Shown piece after piece: positions 26,772 to 35,217 of a stretch of 64,000 bases of DNA; position 1 is the first letter of the stretch, and every line of letters begins with the position of its first letter. The notes under the pieces are model-generated. The model was given only the letters and a program-made list of their open reading frames with translations, had not been told where the DNA came from and made no database searches. The position numbers and the translations under genes were made by a program. Source of the stretch: an uncultured Lachnospiraceae bacterium (GTDB lineage Bacteria; Bacillota; Clostridia; Lachnospirales; Lachnospiraceae); assembly GCA_944384025.1 (NCBI GenBank), contig CALWRS010000001.1, positions 248,001-312,000 of the forward strand, written 5' to 3'.

Positions 26772-28100
26772 ATGGAACAGTTAAGCTTTTTTGACAGCAA
26801 CGTAATGGAGCCGCTGGCCGCCCGGCTGCGTCCCCGGACGCTTGAGGAATTTGTCGGGCAGGAACACTTGCTTGGAAAGGGGAAGGTTCTGCGCAGGCTC
26901 ATTGAAAGCGATCAAATCTCGTCGCTCATTTTCTGGGGCCCTCCGGGAGTCGGAAAGACGACGCTGGCGCGCATTATTGCCAATTGCACCAAAAGCGCGT
27001 TTATTGATTTTTCTGCGGTTACAAGCGGGATTAAAGAAATTCGCGAAGTGATGCAGCAAGCGGATGCAAACCGGCGCTTTGGCGAGCGCACTATCGTATT
27101 TGTAGACGAGATCCATCGGTTTAATAAAGCGCAGCAGGACGCGTTTTTGCCTTTTGTAGAAAAGGGCAGCATTGTTTTAATTGGCGCGACGACGGAAAAT
27201 CCGTCGTTTGAAATCAACAGCGCTCTTTTGTCCCGCTGCAAAGTATTTGTTTTGCAGGCGCTCTCCACAGAAGCGCTGACCGGCTTATTAAAGCGGGCGC
27301 TTACTGACCCGCGCGGGCTGGGCGGACAGACGATTCATATGGACGAGGAGCTGATTCGCGCGTTGGCGGTTTACGCAAACGGAGACGCGCGCTCGGCAAT
27401 CTCTACGTTGGAAATGGTTGTCCTAAACGGAGAGATGGATGAAAAAGGCGGCGTTTACGTAACAAAGGAGACGCTTTCGCAATGCATTTCCAAACGCTCG
27501 CTTTTGTACGATAAAAAAGGGGAGGAGCATTATAATCTGATTTCCGCCCTGCATAAGTCGATGCGAAATTCAGATCCCGACGCAGCCGTTTACTGGCTTG
27601 CGCGGATGTTGGAGGCGGGAGAGGATCCGCTTTACGTTGCGCGGCGTGTCATCCGCTTTGCAAGCGAGGACGTGGGACTGGCAGACCCGCAGGCGCTGAC
27701 GCTTGCGGTCGCGGCGTATCAGGCATGTCATTTTATAGGAATGCCGGAGTGCACGGTAAATTTGACCGAAGCGGTCGTTTATTTGTCTATGGCGCCAAAA
27801 TCCAATGCCTGCGACGTTGCTTACATGGAAGCGAAAGCAGACGCGCAGGAGCAGTTGTCTGAGCCGGTACCGCTTGTGATTCGCAACGCGCCTACCGGGC
27901 TTATGGCAGAGCTGCATTATGGGGAAGGGTACGAGTACGCGCACGATACAAAAGAAAAGCTGACGGCAATGCAGTGCCTGCCGGACTCGCTTTTGGGACG
28001 CGCATATTACCGCCCGGCAGGAAAAGGGCAGGAAGCAGCCTTAAAGGAGCGGCTGCAAGAGATCAAAGAGTGGAAAGAATTACACAAAAAAGGTTTTTGA
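26772..28100 (+). CDS. rarA: Replication-associated recombination protein A (AAA+ ATPase)
   Basis: A cytosolic clamp-loader-like AAA+ ATPase acting at stalled replication forks. The 442-residue protein has the N-terminal PLAARLRPRTLEEFVGQEHL, Walker A GPPGVGKTTLAR, Walker B VFVDEIHRF, sensor 1 LIGATTENPSFE and sensor 2 GDARSAISTLEM. These are followed by the MgsA tetramerisation domain (RSLLYDKKGEEHYNLISALHKS... ASEDVGLADPQAL). GGAGG is placed well before the ATG. Its 3' end overlaps the end of the convergent MntR-type gene by 21 bases. Confidence 0.95.
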   Translation: MEQLSFFDSNVMEPLAARLRPRTLEEFVGQEHLLGKGKVLRRLIESDQISSLIFWGPPGVGKTTLARIIANCTKSAFIDFSAVTSGIKEIREVMQQADANRRFGERTIVFVDEIHRFNKAQQDAFLPFVEKGSIVLIGATTENPSFEINSALLSRCKVFVLQALSTEALTGLLKRALTDPRGLGGQTIHMDEELIRALAVYANGDARSAISTLEMVVLNGEMDEKGGVYVTKETLSQCISKRSLLYDKKGEEHYNLISALHKSMRNSDPDAAVYWLARMLEAGEDPLYVARRVIRFASEDVGLADPQALTLAVAAYQACHFIGMPECTVNLTEAVVYLSMAPKSNACDVAYMEAKADAQEQLSEPVPLVIRNAPTGLMAELHYGEGYEYAHDTKEKLTAMQCLPDSLLGRAYYRPAGKGQEAALKERLQEIKEWKELHKKGF

Positions 28101-28478
28101 AGGTTCTGCTGTTTTTTCAATGTGCCTCTTTAGCGCTTCAAAGCTTTCCCGGCTGATGACATGCTCGATTTTGCAAGCGTCTTCCGCCGCTGTTTTTTCG
28201 GAAACGCCAAGGCGAATCAGCCAGCGGGAAATCGCTTCGTGCCGCTCGTAAATCATTTCCGCGATTTCTTTGCCGGAATCGGTCAGATAAATAAAACCGG
28301 CGTCGGTAACGGTGATGAGATTTTTTTCTCGCAGATGCTTCATTGCAATACTGACGCTTGGTTTGGTATAATTAAGTTCGTTGGCGATGTCCACGGAGCG
28401 AACGACAGGCAGTCGTTTGCTTAAGATTAAAATAGTTTCCAGATAATTTTCGGAAGATTCATTTGCGGCCGCCTTCAT
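28080..28478 (-). CDS. DtxR/MntR-family metal-dependent regulator
   Basis: A 132-residue regulator with an N-terminal winged helix (ENYLETILILSKRLPVVRSVD, NYTKPSVSIAMKHLREKNLI) and a dimerisation/metal-binding helical domain (ERHEAISRWLIRLGV, DACKIEHVISRESFEALKRHI) in which the Glu and His residues are placed as in MntR. It lacks the SH3-like third domain of DtxR. Target is likely manganese or iron homeostasis. It has its own promoter, with an 11-bp inverted repeat overlapping the -35. The 3' end is antisense to the last codons of rarA. Confidence 0.9.
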   Translation of the reverse strand: MKAAANESSENYLETILILSKRLPVVRSVDIANELNYTKPSVSIAMKHLREKNLITVTDAGFIYLTDSGKEIAEMIYERHEAISRWLIRLGVSEKTAAEDACKIEHVISRESFEALKRHIEKTAEPSKTFFV

Positions 28479-28540
28479 AAAGGATACCTCCGTTTCGTTT
28501 TGCTTTAGGGACTAGAAACGCAAAGTGCATTCCTAAGCGC

Positions 28541-28569
28541 ATTATAACACAGAAAAATGAAAGGGTAAA
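28541..28569 (-). promoter_or_regulatory. Promoter of the MntR-type gene, with overlapping inverted repeat
   Basis: On the minus strand TTTACC (28564-28569) and TATAAT (28541-28546) are 17 bases apart. An 11-bp perfect inverted repeat, GGTAAAGCGGA at 28564-28574 with its complement at 28584-28594, begins in the -35 box and could be an operator for autoregulation. Confidence 0.55.
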
Positions 28570-28603
28570 GCGGACATTTGCGCTCCGCTTTACCAAACGC
28601 CTA

Positions 28604-28734
28604 TACCAGATGGGAGATGCCCCCCGCCTCTATAGGCGGTGGGTAACGAATTTGTATCAGTGGCGGGTGTCAATCCCCCATCTGATATACGCTCCGCGAG
28701 CGAGTCTTGAAACACAAGTCGCTGTGCGACTTGT
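28604..28734. repeat. Dispersed palindromic repeat, copy A
   Basis: Contains a 46-base block (28610-28655) with a CCGCCTCTATAGGCGG hairpin that matches copy B at 50192-50237 with two differences, a divergent middle, and a 17-base block (28695-28711) identical to copy B. Outer AGATGGG and CCCATCT arms pair across the element. A further 9-bp palindrome (28714-28734) follows. No coding capacity is convincing. The layout resembles the right end of IS200/IS605-type elements, which carry hairpins, but no transposase is present. Confidence 0.75.
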
Positions 28735-28833
28735 CTATTTTTCTCACCGGTACCCTTGCAGACAATCGAAAAAAATGCTATACTTTGCAAAAATATGCAA
28801 CAGAATGCGACATGCGCAGAAAAGAGGGATTCG

Positions 28834-30426
28834 ATGAAAAAAAGAACTTGGGTAGGTGTGAATGCATTTTTCCTGCTTGTGCTGGCAGCCATTATGCTTT
28901 ATACAGCTGCACAGAAAAAAATAGAGACAAACGAGGCAGCGTGCATTTCTTTTGAAACCGTTGTGGAATCGGTGCAGCAGCAGCCCGAACAATACTTAAA
29001 AAACGTATGGGAACTGTGCGTAAGCTGGGCGCAGACTATTGGAAGGCAAGGATGGACGAGGAAACAGGCGGAAGACTTCCTCGTTGACGTCGGCAGTCCA
29101 GAAGTTACGGCACAGCTTTTCTGCGCGGAAGAGCTTAAAGCGTACGAAGTTTCGGAAAATACGCCGTGGCAGGTTACGGAAACGTACTACGACGCAAAGA
29201 AAAACACGGACGTTATAACTTTCTTTCACGAAGTGTCGCTGGCAGACGAAGCAAAAGACAGGTTCCTATTTGTCTCTGTGCCTCTAAAACAGATTTTCGA
29301 AAAATGTGTCCTTCCGGAGAGTTACGAAGAAGCGGAGTTTTCGTTTATTCGAACCGACGGCTCTTTCCTGCTTTCCTCTAAAGAAATTCCGGAAAATTTC
29401 TGGGAGAGACGCGAGGGACTTACGGAAGAAAAAAAAGAAAAGCTTCGGGAGGATATGCAGCAAGGGCAAGGCGGCTCGTTCGTTCTTGAGGAAAAAGGCG
29501 CAACGTATTGTTATGCATACCGGAAGCTGCAAGGAAACCCCGAATGGCTGCTTATCGGGCGCACGAGAATGGACACGATCCGGACAGCAAAGAGCCGTCG
29601 GCTTGAGCTGCTTGGCGCGGCTGCCTGCATTGGCGTGCTTTTTTGGGCAAACAACCGCTACGTCTGCGGGATGCAAAGGCAGTTGGAGCAAGAGCAGCGA
29701 AAGGGCCGTGTTCGGGACAACGGGATGCGCTTATGGCTTGTGTGCGTCCTTAAAGAACTGCGCGGAACGGCGGATGTGATGGCGGCAATATCCGGGAGCG
29801 CCGTAAAACGTCTGGAAGATACGGCGTTTGTTAAAGAATGCTTACAAAAACTTGTAACAGCGGGAAGCCGGATGCAGTTGTTTTTATCGGATATGCAAAG
29901 AATGTCCGAAGCAAACGAAGAAGACGCAGCATTATGTCCAACGACGTTTTCGCTTTCTGAAATGGTAGAGCGAATGCTTCAGATGCTTGATTCGCAAATC
30001 AAAGCAAAGGAACTACAAATAGACGTCCGCACTCATATGGAAAGCGACGATATCTGCACCGACGAGCTGCGACTGGAACAGCTTTTGTATTGGAATATTC
30101 AAATGGCCATTCAAGACGCGCCAATAGGAGGAGAGATTCTCCTAGAAGCGGCGCAAGAAGCTATAGAAGCGGCGCCGAGAGCGATGCGATTGTCCCTTGC
30201 CTTGTCGGCAAAAGGCCGGAAATTTTCAGAGGAGGTGATAAAACAGCTTTGTCTGCCGGAGGAACAAAGAGACAAAACGCTTTTGTTCTCATCCGAAGAA
30301 GGCTGTCGGCTGTATAGGATGGAGCGTGCGGCAGAAAACTTAGGAGCAAGGCTGGAGCTAAAAAACGAACCGTCCGGAAGGAATATAACCTTGCTGCTTG
30401 ACGTGACAATCACGGCGAAGCAGTAG
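28834..30426 (+). CDS. Membrane sensor with degenerate histidine-kinase core
   Basis: A 530-residue protein with an N-terminal membrane helix (about 8-25), an extracellular region of about 210 residues, a second membrane helix (about 240-257, LELLGAAACIGVLFW) and a cytosolic part laid out as DHp plus ATPase-like domains. Where histidine kinases have the phospho-accepting H-E/D-x-R motif it reads LKELRGTADVM, with no His. The N-box position reads LLYWNIQMAIQDAP instead of carrying the Asn, and no G1 motif is seen. It ends with an ENLGARLELKNEP strand as in true kinases. It is thus probably a pseudokinase or a regulator of a partner. GAGGGA precedes the ATG at 28834. It lies 41 bases before the GH43 gene. 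No response regulator is adjacent. Confidence 0.72.
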   Translation: MKKRTWVGVNAFFLLVLAAIMLYTAAQKKIETNEAACISFETVVESVQQQPEQYLKNVWELCVSWAQTIGRQGWTRKQAEDFLVDVGSPEVTAQLFCAEELKAYEVSENTPWQVTETYYDAKKNTDVITFFHEVSLADEAKDRFLFVSVPLKQIFEKCVLPESYEEAEFSFIRTDGSFLLSSKEIPENFWERREGLTEEKKEKLREDMQQGQGGSFVLEEKGATYCYAYRKLQGNPEWLLIGRTRMDTIRTAKSRRLELLGAAACIGVLFWANNRYVCGMQRQLEQEQRKGRVRDNGMRLWLVCVLKELRGTADVMAAISGSAVKRLEDTAFVKECLQKLVTAGSRMQLFLSDMQRMSEANEEDAALCPTTFSLSEMVERMLQMLDSQIKAKELQIDVRTHMESDDICTDELRLEQLLYWNIQMAIQDAPIGGEILLEAAQEAIEAAPRAMRLSLALSAKGRKFSEEVIKQLCLPEEQRDKTLLFSSEEGCRLYRMERAAENLGARLELKNEPSGRNITLLLDVTITAKQ

Positions 30427-30467
30427 TCTGTGAAAAACCAAAAACCAAGAAAAACAAGGAGGAGAGC

Positions 30468-32117
30468 ATGAAATTTAAGCAATTACTTGGGATGGGCGCG
30501 TTAGCGTTCGCTGCGTTTGGCATGGTTGCCGGATGCGGAAAATCAGAGAAAACAGAAGAAGGAGAGAAAGGGCAGGAGCAAGTTACTCCGTCCCCGACGG
30601 CAACGCCTTCGCCGCAGGAAGATGGAATTCAGCGTTTTAGCAAGGAGCAGCAAAAAAAGCTGCAGGAAGAGTTTGACGCGCTTTCTCTTGCGGATACGCT
30701 AAAGCAGATCGGGCTTGACGCACCGGTTATGACGCAGCGTCTGGGGGCAGACCCGTACGCGATTGTGTACGAAGGCAGAGTATATCTTTATATGACCGGC
30801 GACGTGCTGGAATACGACGCAGCAGGAAACGTAAAAGAAAACAGCTACAGCAAAATCAACACGCTAAACGTAATTTCCTCCGCCGATTTGGTAAACTGGA
30901 CCGACCACGGCAGCATTTACGCCGCCGGAATGCAAGGTGCGTCCCGGTGGGGACAAAACTCATGGGCACCGGCAGTAGCATATAAAGAAATCGATGGGCA
31001 GACGAAGTTTTTTATTTACTTTGCGAACGGAGGAAACGGAATTGGCGTATTGACATCGGACAGCCCGACCGGGCCGTTTGTAGACCCGATTGGCAAAGCG
31101 CTTATTAGCCGCAGTACGCCCAATTGCGCAAACGTTACGTGGCTGTTTGACCCGGCAGTTTTTGTAGACGAGGACGGAAGCGCCTATTTGTATTTTGGAG
31201 GCGGCGTTCCGGAAGGCATGGAAGCTGCTCCGGGGACGGCGCGGGTTGTAAAGCTTGGAGAGGACATGATTTCGCTTGACGGCGATCCGGTCGCTTTGGA
31301 CGTGCCGTATCTGTTTGAAGATTCGGGCATTAACCGGATTGGCGATACGTATTATTACTCTTATTGCACAAACTGGAACGTAACGCAGGAGGCAACCGAG
31401 GAGCTTGGCATTGCCAGCGCGCAAATCGCTTATATGACTTCGGACAATCCGATGGGGCCGTTTACGCTTGCGGGAGTTATTTTGAAAAATCCGGGCAATT
31501 ATTTTGGCTGCTACGGAAACAACCACCATTGCCTGTTCCAGTTCCAGGACGAATGGTACATCGCTTACCACACACAGCTTTTGGAGAAGCCGCTTGGCAT
31601 TTCAGGCGGTTACCGCGCCACAAACATTGCTAAACTGACGGTAAAGGAAGACGGCAGCATTCCGACGCTGCTCTTTGTCGATCGTTCTTCCCTTACACAG
31701 GTAGGCGCTTTGAACCCTTACGAAAAGGTGGAAGCGGAGACGATGGCGACGATGGGCGGTCTAAGCACAACGCAAAGCGGTCTGCAAAGCACCTGCTACG
31801 GCTCCGGCAACATGGAGCTTTGTGAAATTGAGAGCGGCGACTGGCTTGCTTTGTATGGCGTTGATTTTGGCAAAGAAGGAGCAAAGCGCTTTACGGCAGC
31901 CGTAGCGGCCGACGAAGGAATAAGCGGAACTATCCAAATCCGGCTTGACGGTACAAAGGGCGAAGTTGTAGGGTACTTGGAAGTTTCGCCAACGAAAAAC
32001 GGAGAATACCAAGAACTCACAGCGGAGCTTCTAACAACGGTAACCGGGAAGCACAACTTGGTTTTGATTTTCTCTGGAGAAGGGTACACAATGGACTACT
32101 GGACTTTCGAAAAATAA
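30468..32117 (+). CDS. GH43 arabinofuranosidase/xylosidase-type lipoprotein with CBM6-like domain
   Basis: A 549-residue exported lipoprotein. The signal peptide ends in MVAGC (lipid Cys at about residue 23), followed by a low-complexity T/P/S linker. The five-bladed propeller of GH43 follows: RLGADPYAIVYEGRVYLYM with the catalytic-base Asp, NSWAPAVAY, DPAVFVDEDGSAYLYFG and NHHCLFQFQDEWYIAYHT. From about residue 420 a CBM6-like beta-sandwich appears (ETMATMGGLSTTQ, GDWLALYGVDFG, LDGTKGEVVGYLEV). The closest functional class is arabinoxylan arabinofuranohydrolase, but beta-xylosidase activity cannot be excluded. AGGAGG precedes the ATG. It follows the kinase-like gene, whose sensing of the products is possible. 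Confidence 0.87.
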   Translation: MKFKQLLGMGALAFAAFGMVAGCGKSEKTEEGEKGQEQVTPSPTATPSPQEDGIQRFSKEQQKKLQEEFDALSLADTLKQIGLDAPVMTQRLGADPYAIVYEGRVYLYMTGDVLEYDAAGNVKENSYSKINTLNVISSADLVNWTDHGSIYAAGMQGASRWGQNSWAPAVAYKEIDGQTKFFIYFANGGNGIGVLTSDSPTGPFVDPIGKALISRSTPNCANVTWLFDPAVFVDEDGSAYLYFGGGVPEGMEAAPGTARVVKLGEDMISLDGDPVALDVPYLFEDSGINRIGDTYYYSYCTNWNVTQEATEELGIASAQIAYMTSDNPMGPFTLAGVILKNPGNYFGCYGNNHHCLFQFQDEWYIAYHTQLLEKPLGISGGYRATNIAKLTVKEDGSIPTLLFVDRSSLTQVGALNPYEKVEAETMATMGGLSTTQSGLQSTCYGSGNMELCEIESGDWLALYGVDFGKEGAKRFTAAVAADEGISGTIQIRLDGTKGEVVGYLEVSPTKNGEYQELTAELLTTVTGKHNLVLIFSGEGYTMDYWTFEK

Positions 32118-32120
32118 AGT

Positions 32121-33752
32121 TCAGACGTCTTCCTTTGCGTTACCTAGTTCCCGAATACGCTTGCGAAGACCTAAAATAAGCGGCGGCGAAACGGAAAGCT
32201 CGTCCACGCCCATTTCAAGAAACGTTTCCGTAAGCGTTTCGTTTGCACCAAGTTCCCCGCAGATGCCGACCCAGCAGCCGTGCGCATGGCCGTTTGCAAC
32301 TGTCGTTTGAATCATGCGAAGAACAGCAGGGTGTTTCGGATCGTAAAATTCATCCAGCTTTGGATTTTGCCGGTCAATGGCAAGCGTATACTGCGTCAGG
32401 TCATTGGTTCCAATACTAAAGAAATCGACTTCCGCCGCCAGCTCATCACTGATCATGGCGGCGGCTGGCGTTTCAATCATAATACCGATTTCCACCGGTG
32501 CGAAAGGGATGTTTTGCAAAGAGAGCTCCGCCTTCACATCTTCGAGTAATTTTTTAACCGCCCGAACTTCGTCAAGAGAAATAATCATTGGGAACATAAT
32601 CGATAAAGGGCCGTACACGCTTGCGCGAAGCAGGGCGCGCAGTTGGGTTCGAAAGATATCCGGCCTTTTTAAGCAAATCCGGATTGCCCGAAAGCCGAGC
32701 GCCGGATTTTCTTCTTTTTCCAGCCCGAAATAGTCGATTTGCTTATCCGCGCCGATATCCAGCGTCCGAATAATCACTTTCTTCCCGCCCATATTTTCAA
32801 GCGCCGTCCGGTAAACGGCAAACTGCTCTTCTTCGCTTGGGAAGTCTTCTTTTTCCAGATAAAGGAATTCGCTGCGAAAAAGGCCAATCCCTTCGGCGTC
32901 GTTTTCCATTGCGCTGTGTATGTCCGAAAGATTCCCGACATTTGCATAAAGGCGCATTCGTCTGCCGTCTTTCGTAACGGTTTCTTTTCCGCGCAGCTGC
33001 TGCAAAAGACTGCGCTTTTCTTCTTCTTTCGCTTTCTTTTCCTGCATCTGGCGCAAATAATCTTCCTCTGGGTCAATCGTAAGCGTGCCGCAATAGCCGT
33101 CCACGACGGCAAGCCGCCCGTTCCAGGCGGGGTCGGGCTTAATCCCAATCAGCGCGGGAAGGTTCATCGTACGCGCAAGAATTGCCGTATGGGAGTTTGC
33201 GGAGCCAAGATGCGTTACAAAGGCGAGAAGATGCGACTTGTCAAATTGTACCGTTTCACTTGGCGCAAGGTCGTTTGCAACGAGAATAACCGGCTCGCTT
33301 AAAAGCTCGTTTTCGGAGCTTCCGTTTATCAGGCAGGCAATTAAACGCTCCGCAACGTCTTTTACGTCGGCGGCGCGCGCACGCATGTAGTCGTCGTCCA
33401 TAGCGGCAAACATGGCGGAGAAATTGTCGCCCGTTGTCGCAACAGCCATCTCTGCATTTACTTCCTGTGTGCGGATAATATGCGTTACGCTGTCTAAAAA
33501 GTCGGTATCCGCAAGCATCATCTGGTGCACCTCGAAAATCATGGCGTTGTCTTCGCCAACTTTTCGAAGAGCTACTTCGTAGAGCGAGGCAAGCTCTGCC
33601 GAGGCGATTTCGCACGCTTTTTCAAACCGCGCAATTTCGGCGGCCGGGTCGGCAATTTTATACCGCTTTACCTGCCGCTCCTTTTTTGTATATATGCGAA
33701 TCGGCCCGATGGCAATTCCCTGATAGATGACTTTTCCCGTAAACTGTTCCAT
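32121..33752 (-). CDS. ptsI: PTS enzyme I (phosphoenolpyruvate-protein phosphotransferase)
   Basis: Takes phosphate from PEP and passes it to HPr. The 543-residue protein has the HPr-binding N-terminal domain, the active His in GSANSHTAILAR, and the PEP-binding barrel (GIGLFRSEFLYLEKEDFPSEE, RTLDIGADKQIDYFG, ENPALGFRAIR, FSIGTNDLTQYTLA, GICGELGA). GGAGG precedes ATG 33752; an upstream in-frame start at 33815 would run into ptsH. It follows ptsH by 19 bases. No sugar-specific EII gene is in the window. The ends of GH43 and ptsI are three bases apart, with no terminator hairpin visible between them. Confidence 0.95.
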   Translation of the reverse strand: MEQFTGKVIYQGIAIGPIRIYTKKERQVKRYKIADPAAEIARFEKACEIASAELASLYEVALRKVGEDNAMIFEVHQMMLADTDFLDSVTHIIRTQEVNAEMAVATTGDNFSAMFAAMDDDYMRARAADVKDVAERLIACLINGSSENELLSEPVILVANDLAPSETVQFDKSHLLAFVTHLGSANSHTAILARTMNLPALIGIKPDPAWNGRLAVVDGYCGTLTIDPEEDYLRQMQEKKAKEEEKRSLLQQLRGKETVTKDGRRMRLYANVGNLSDIHSAMENDAEGIGLFRSEFLYLEKEDFPSEEEQFAVYRTALENMGGKKVIIRTLDIGADKQIDYFGLEKEENPALGFRAIRICLKRPDIFRTQLRALLRASVYGPLSIMFPMIISLDEVRAVKKLLEDVKAELSLQNIPFAPVEIGIMIETPAAAMISDELAAEVDFFSIGTNDLTQYTLAIDRQNPKLDEFYDPKHPAVLRMIQTTVANGHAHGCWVGICGELGANETLTETFLEMGVDELSVSPPLILGLRKRIRELGNAKEDV

Positions 33753-33771
33753 GAAACCCCTCCGTTTGGCA

Positions 33772-34029
33772 CTACAGATTCTGCTTGAAAAACGCCTCCA
33801 GCGCGTGGATGGCAATATCCTCGTCCGAACCTTCGGCCGATACGCTTACTGTATCGCCGCACTTGATTCCAAGTCCCATAAGTGCCATAAGTTTGGTAAG
33901 ATCGGCCTCTTTTTCGTCCTTTTTTATAACGAGCCGGCTTTCGTATTTTTTCGCTTCTTTTACAAGCAGACCGGCGGGTCTTGCGTGAATGCCAACGCTG
34001 TCTCGAATTTCATAAGAAAAAGTTTTCAT
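33772..34029 (-). CDS. ptsH: HPr phosphocarrier
   Basis: An 85-residue phosphocarrier. The active-site His15 is in SVGIHARPAG, and the second half has the usual LMALMGLGIKCGD helix and SAEGSDEDIAIHALE. The Firmicute regulatory Ser46 is replaced: the local sequence is DLTKLMALM, with Thr45 and Lys46. The start at 34029 follows GGAGG; the longer frame to 34101 runs through the promoter. It is the first gene of the ptsH-ptsI operon. Confidence 0.95.
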   Translation of the reverse strand: MKTFSYEIRDSVGIHARPAGLLVKEAKKYESRLVIKKDEKEADLTKLMALMGLGIKCGDTVSVSAEGSDEDIAIHALEAFFKQNL

Positions 34030-34071
34030 GTTCGTACACCTCCGTGAATAAAAGGCGATCTCCCTACCTGC

Positions 34072-34101
34072 ATTATAGATGGATGCGGCATATTGATTCA
34101 A
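34072..34101 (-). promoter_or_regulatory. Promoter of ptsH-ptsI
   Basis: On the minus strand TTGAAT (34096-34101) and TATAAT (34072-34077) are separated by 18 bases, about 40 bases before the ptsH start. Confidence 0.75.
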
Positions 34102-34173
34102 GTGTAAAATCGCCTCTTGTCGCTTTAGTCTGTCCGTTTTTTCCGTCTGCTAATCGCAAGGGCAAGAAAATGA

Positions 34174-34202
34174 TTGTAAACGTTCGTAAAAAATGGTATC
34201 AT
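34174..34202 (+). promoter_or_regulatory. Promoter of argC
   Basis: TTGTAA (34174-34179) and TATCAT (34197-34202) with 17-base spacing, divergent from the ptsH promoter. Confidence 0.65.
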
Positions 34203-34242
34203 TACACGGTAGGACGGCGCAGAGCCGTTTTGGAGGATGAAT

Positions 34243-35190
34243 ATGAAAACAAAAATCTATATAGACGGCAGCGAAGGAACGACGGGCCTTCGGATTCACG
34301 AAAGACTTTCCGCGCGCGAGGACATAGAGTTGCTGCAAATTCGCTCGGAGCTGCGCAAAGACCCGCTAGAGCGCCAAAAGCTGATTAACGCATCGGACAT
34401 TACTTTTTTGTGCCTGCCGGACGCGGCGGCAAGAGAAGCGGTCTTGCTCGCAAGTAATCCTGCGGTGCGGATTATTGACGCATCGACGGCACATCGGACG
34501 GAAGAAGGCTGGGCGTACGGTTTTCCAGAGCTGTCGCAGGCGCAGCGGAAAAAAATCACCGAAGGAGGGCGGATTGCCGTTCCGGGGTGTCATGCTTCCG
34601 GGTTTGTGGCGCTTGTATACCCGCTTATCAAAGAGGGAATTCTACCAAAGGATTCCCCGGTTGTCAGTTATTCCCTGACCGGCTACAGCGGGGGCGGAAA
34701 GAAAATGATTGCCGAGTACGAAGCGGCAGAGCGCCGAATAGAACTTGATGCGCCGCGTGCGTACGCGCTGACGCAAAAACACAAGCATCTAAAAGAGATG
34801 AAAGCAATTACCGGGCTTGCAAATGAACCGCTCTTTACGCCGATTGTTGCGGATTATTACAGCGGAATGGCGGTATTTTTGCCGCTTTACGCTACGCAGC
34901 TGGCGCAAGGAATGACGCCGGAGAAATTGCGGGAATTTTATTGTTCGTATTACGCCGGACAGCAGTTTTTACACGTTTGTTCGGAAGGAGAAACCGAGGA
35001 GCTTGGCGGCTTTTTGGCAGGAAATACCCGTTCCGGCCGGGATGGGATGGAATTGGTTATTAGCGGCAACGAAGAACGCTTGTTGGCGGTTGCCCGGTTT
35101 GACAATTTGGGGAAAGGCGCTTCCGGAGCGGCAATTCAGTGCATGAATTTAATGCTTGGCTGTCCGGAAGAAAAAGGACTTGTCCTGTAA
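34243..35190 (+). CDS. argC: N-acetyl-gamma-glutamyl-phosphate reductase, type 2
   Basis: NADPH-dependent third step of arginine/ornithine synthesis. The 315-residue protein is the shorter type 2 ArgC: nucleotide-binding start KIYIDGSEGTTGLRI, catalytic Cys in AVPGCHASGF, and YSLTGYSGGGKKMI followed by HKHLKEM. Of two closely spaced ATGs, the one at 34243 is chosen because GGAGG lies seven bases before it and abuts the first at 34237. The other arg genes are not in the window. The GT2 gene follows after 27 bases on the same strand. Confidence 0.93.
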   Translation: MKTKIYIDGSEGTTGLRIHERLSAREDIELLQIRSELRKDPLERQKLINASDITFLCLPDAAAREAVLLASNPAVRIIDASTAHRTEEGWAYGFPELSQAQRKKITEGGRIAVPGCHASGFVALVYPLIKEGILPKDSPVVSYSLTGYSGGGKKMIAEYEAAERRIELDAPRAYALTQKHKHLKEMKAITGLANEPLFTPIVADYYSGMAVFLPLYATQLAQGMTPEKLREFYCSYYAGQQFLHVCSEGETEELGGFLAGNTRSGRDGMELVISGNEERLLAVARFDNLGKGASGAAIQCMNLMLGCPEEKGLVL

Positions 35191-35217
35191 TTGCATTGAG
35201 AAAAGGAGAATGAAATT

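Noticed and set aside
28604..28734. CRISPR-like array made from the palindromic repeats
   Set aside because: Only two long copies exist about 21 kb apart; there is no regular spacing, and no cas gene.
28610..28892. Short open frames on both strands within repeat copy A
   Set aside because: They arise from the repeat hairpin sequence; the predicted peptides are arginine-rich or glycine-rich without a domain.
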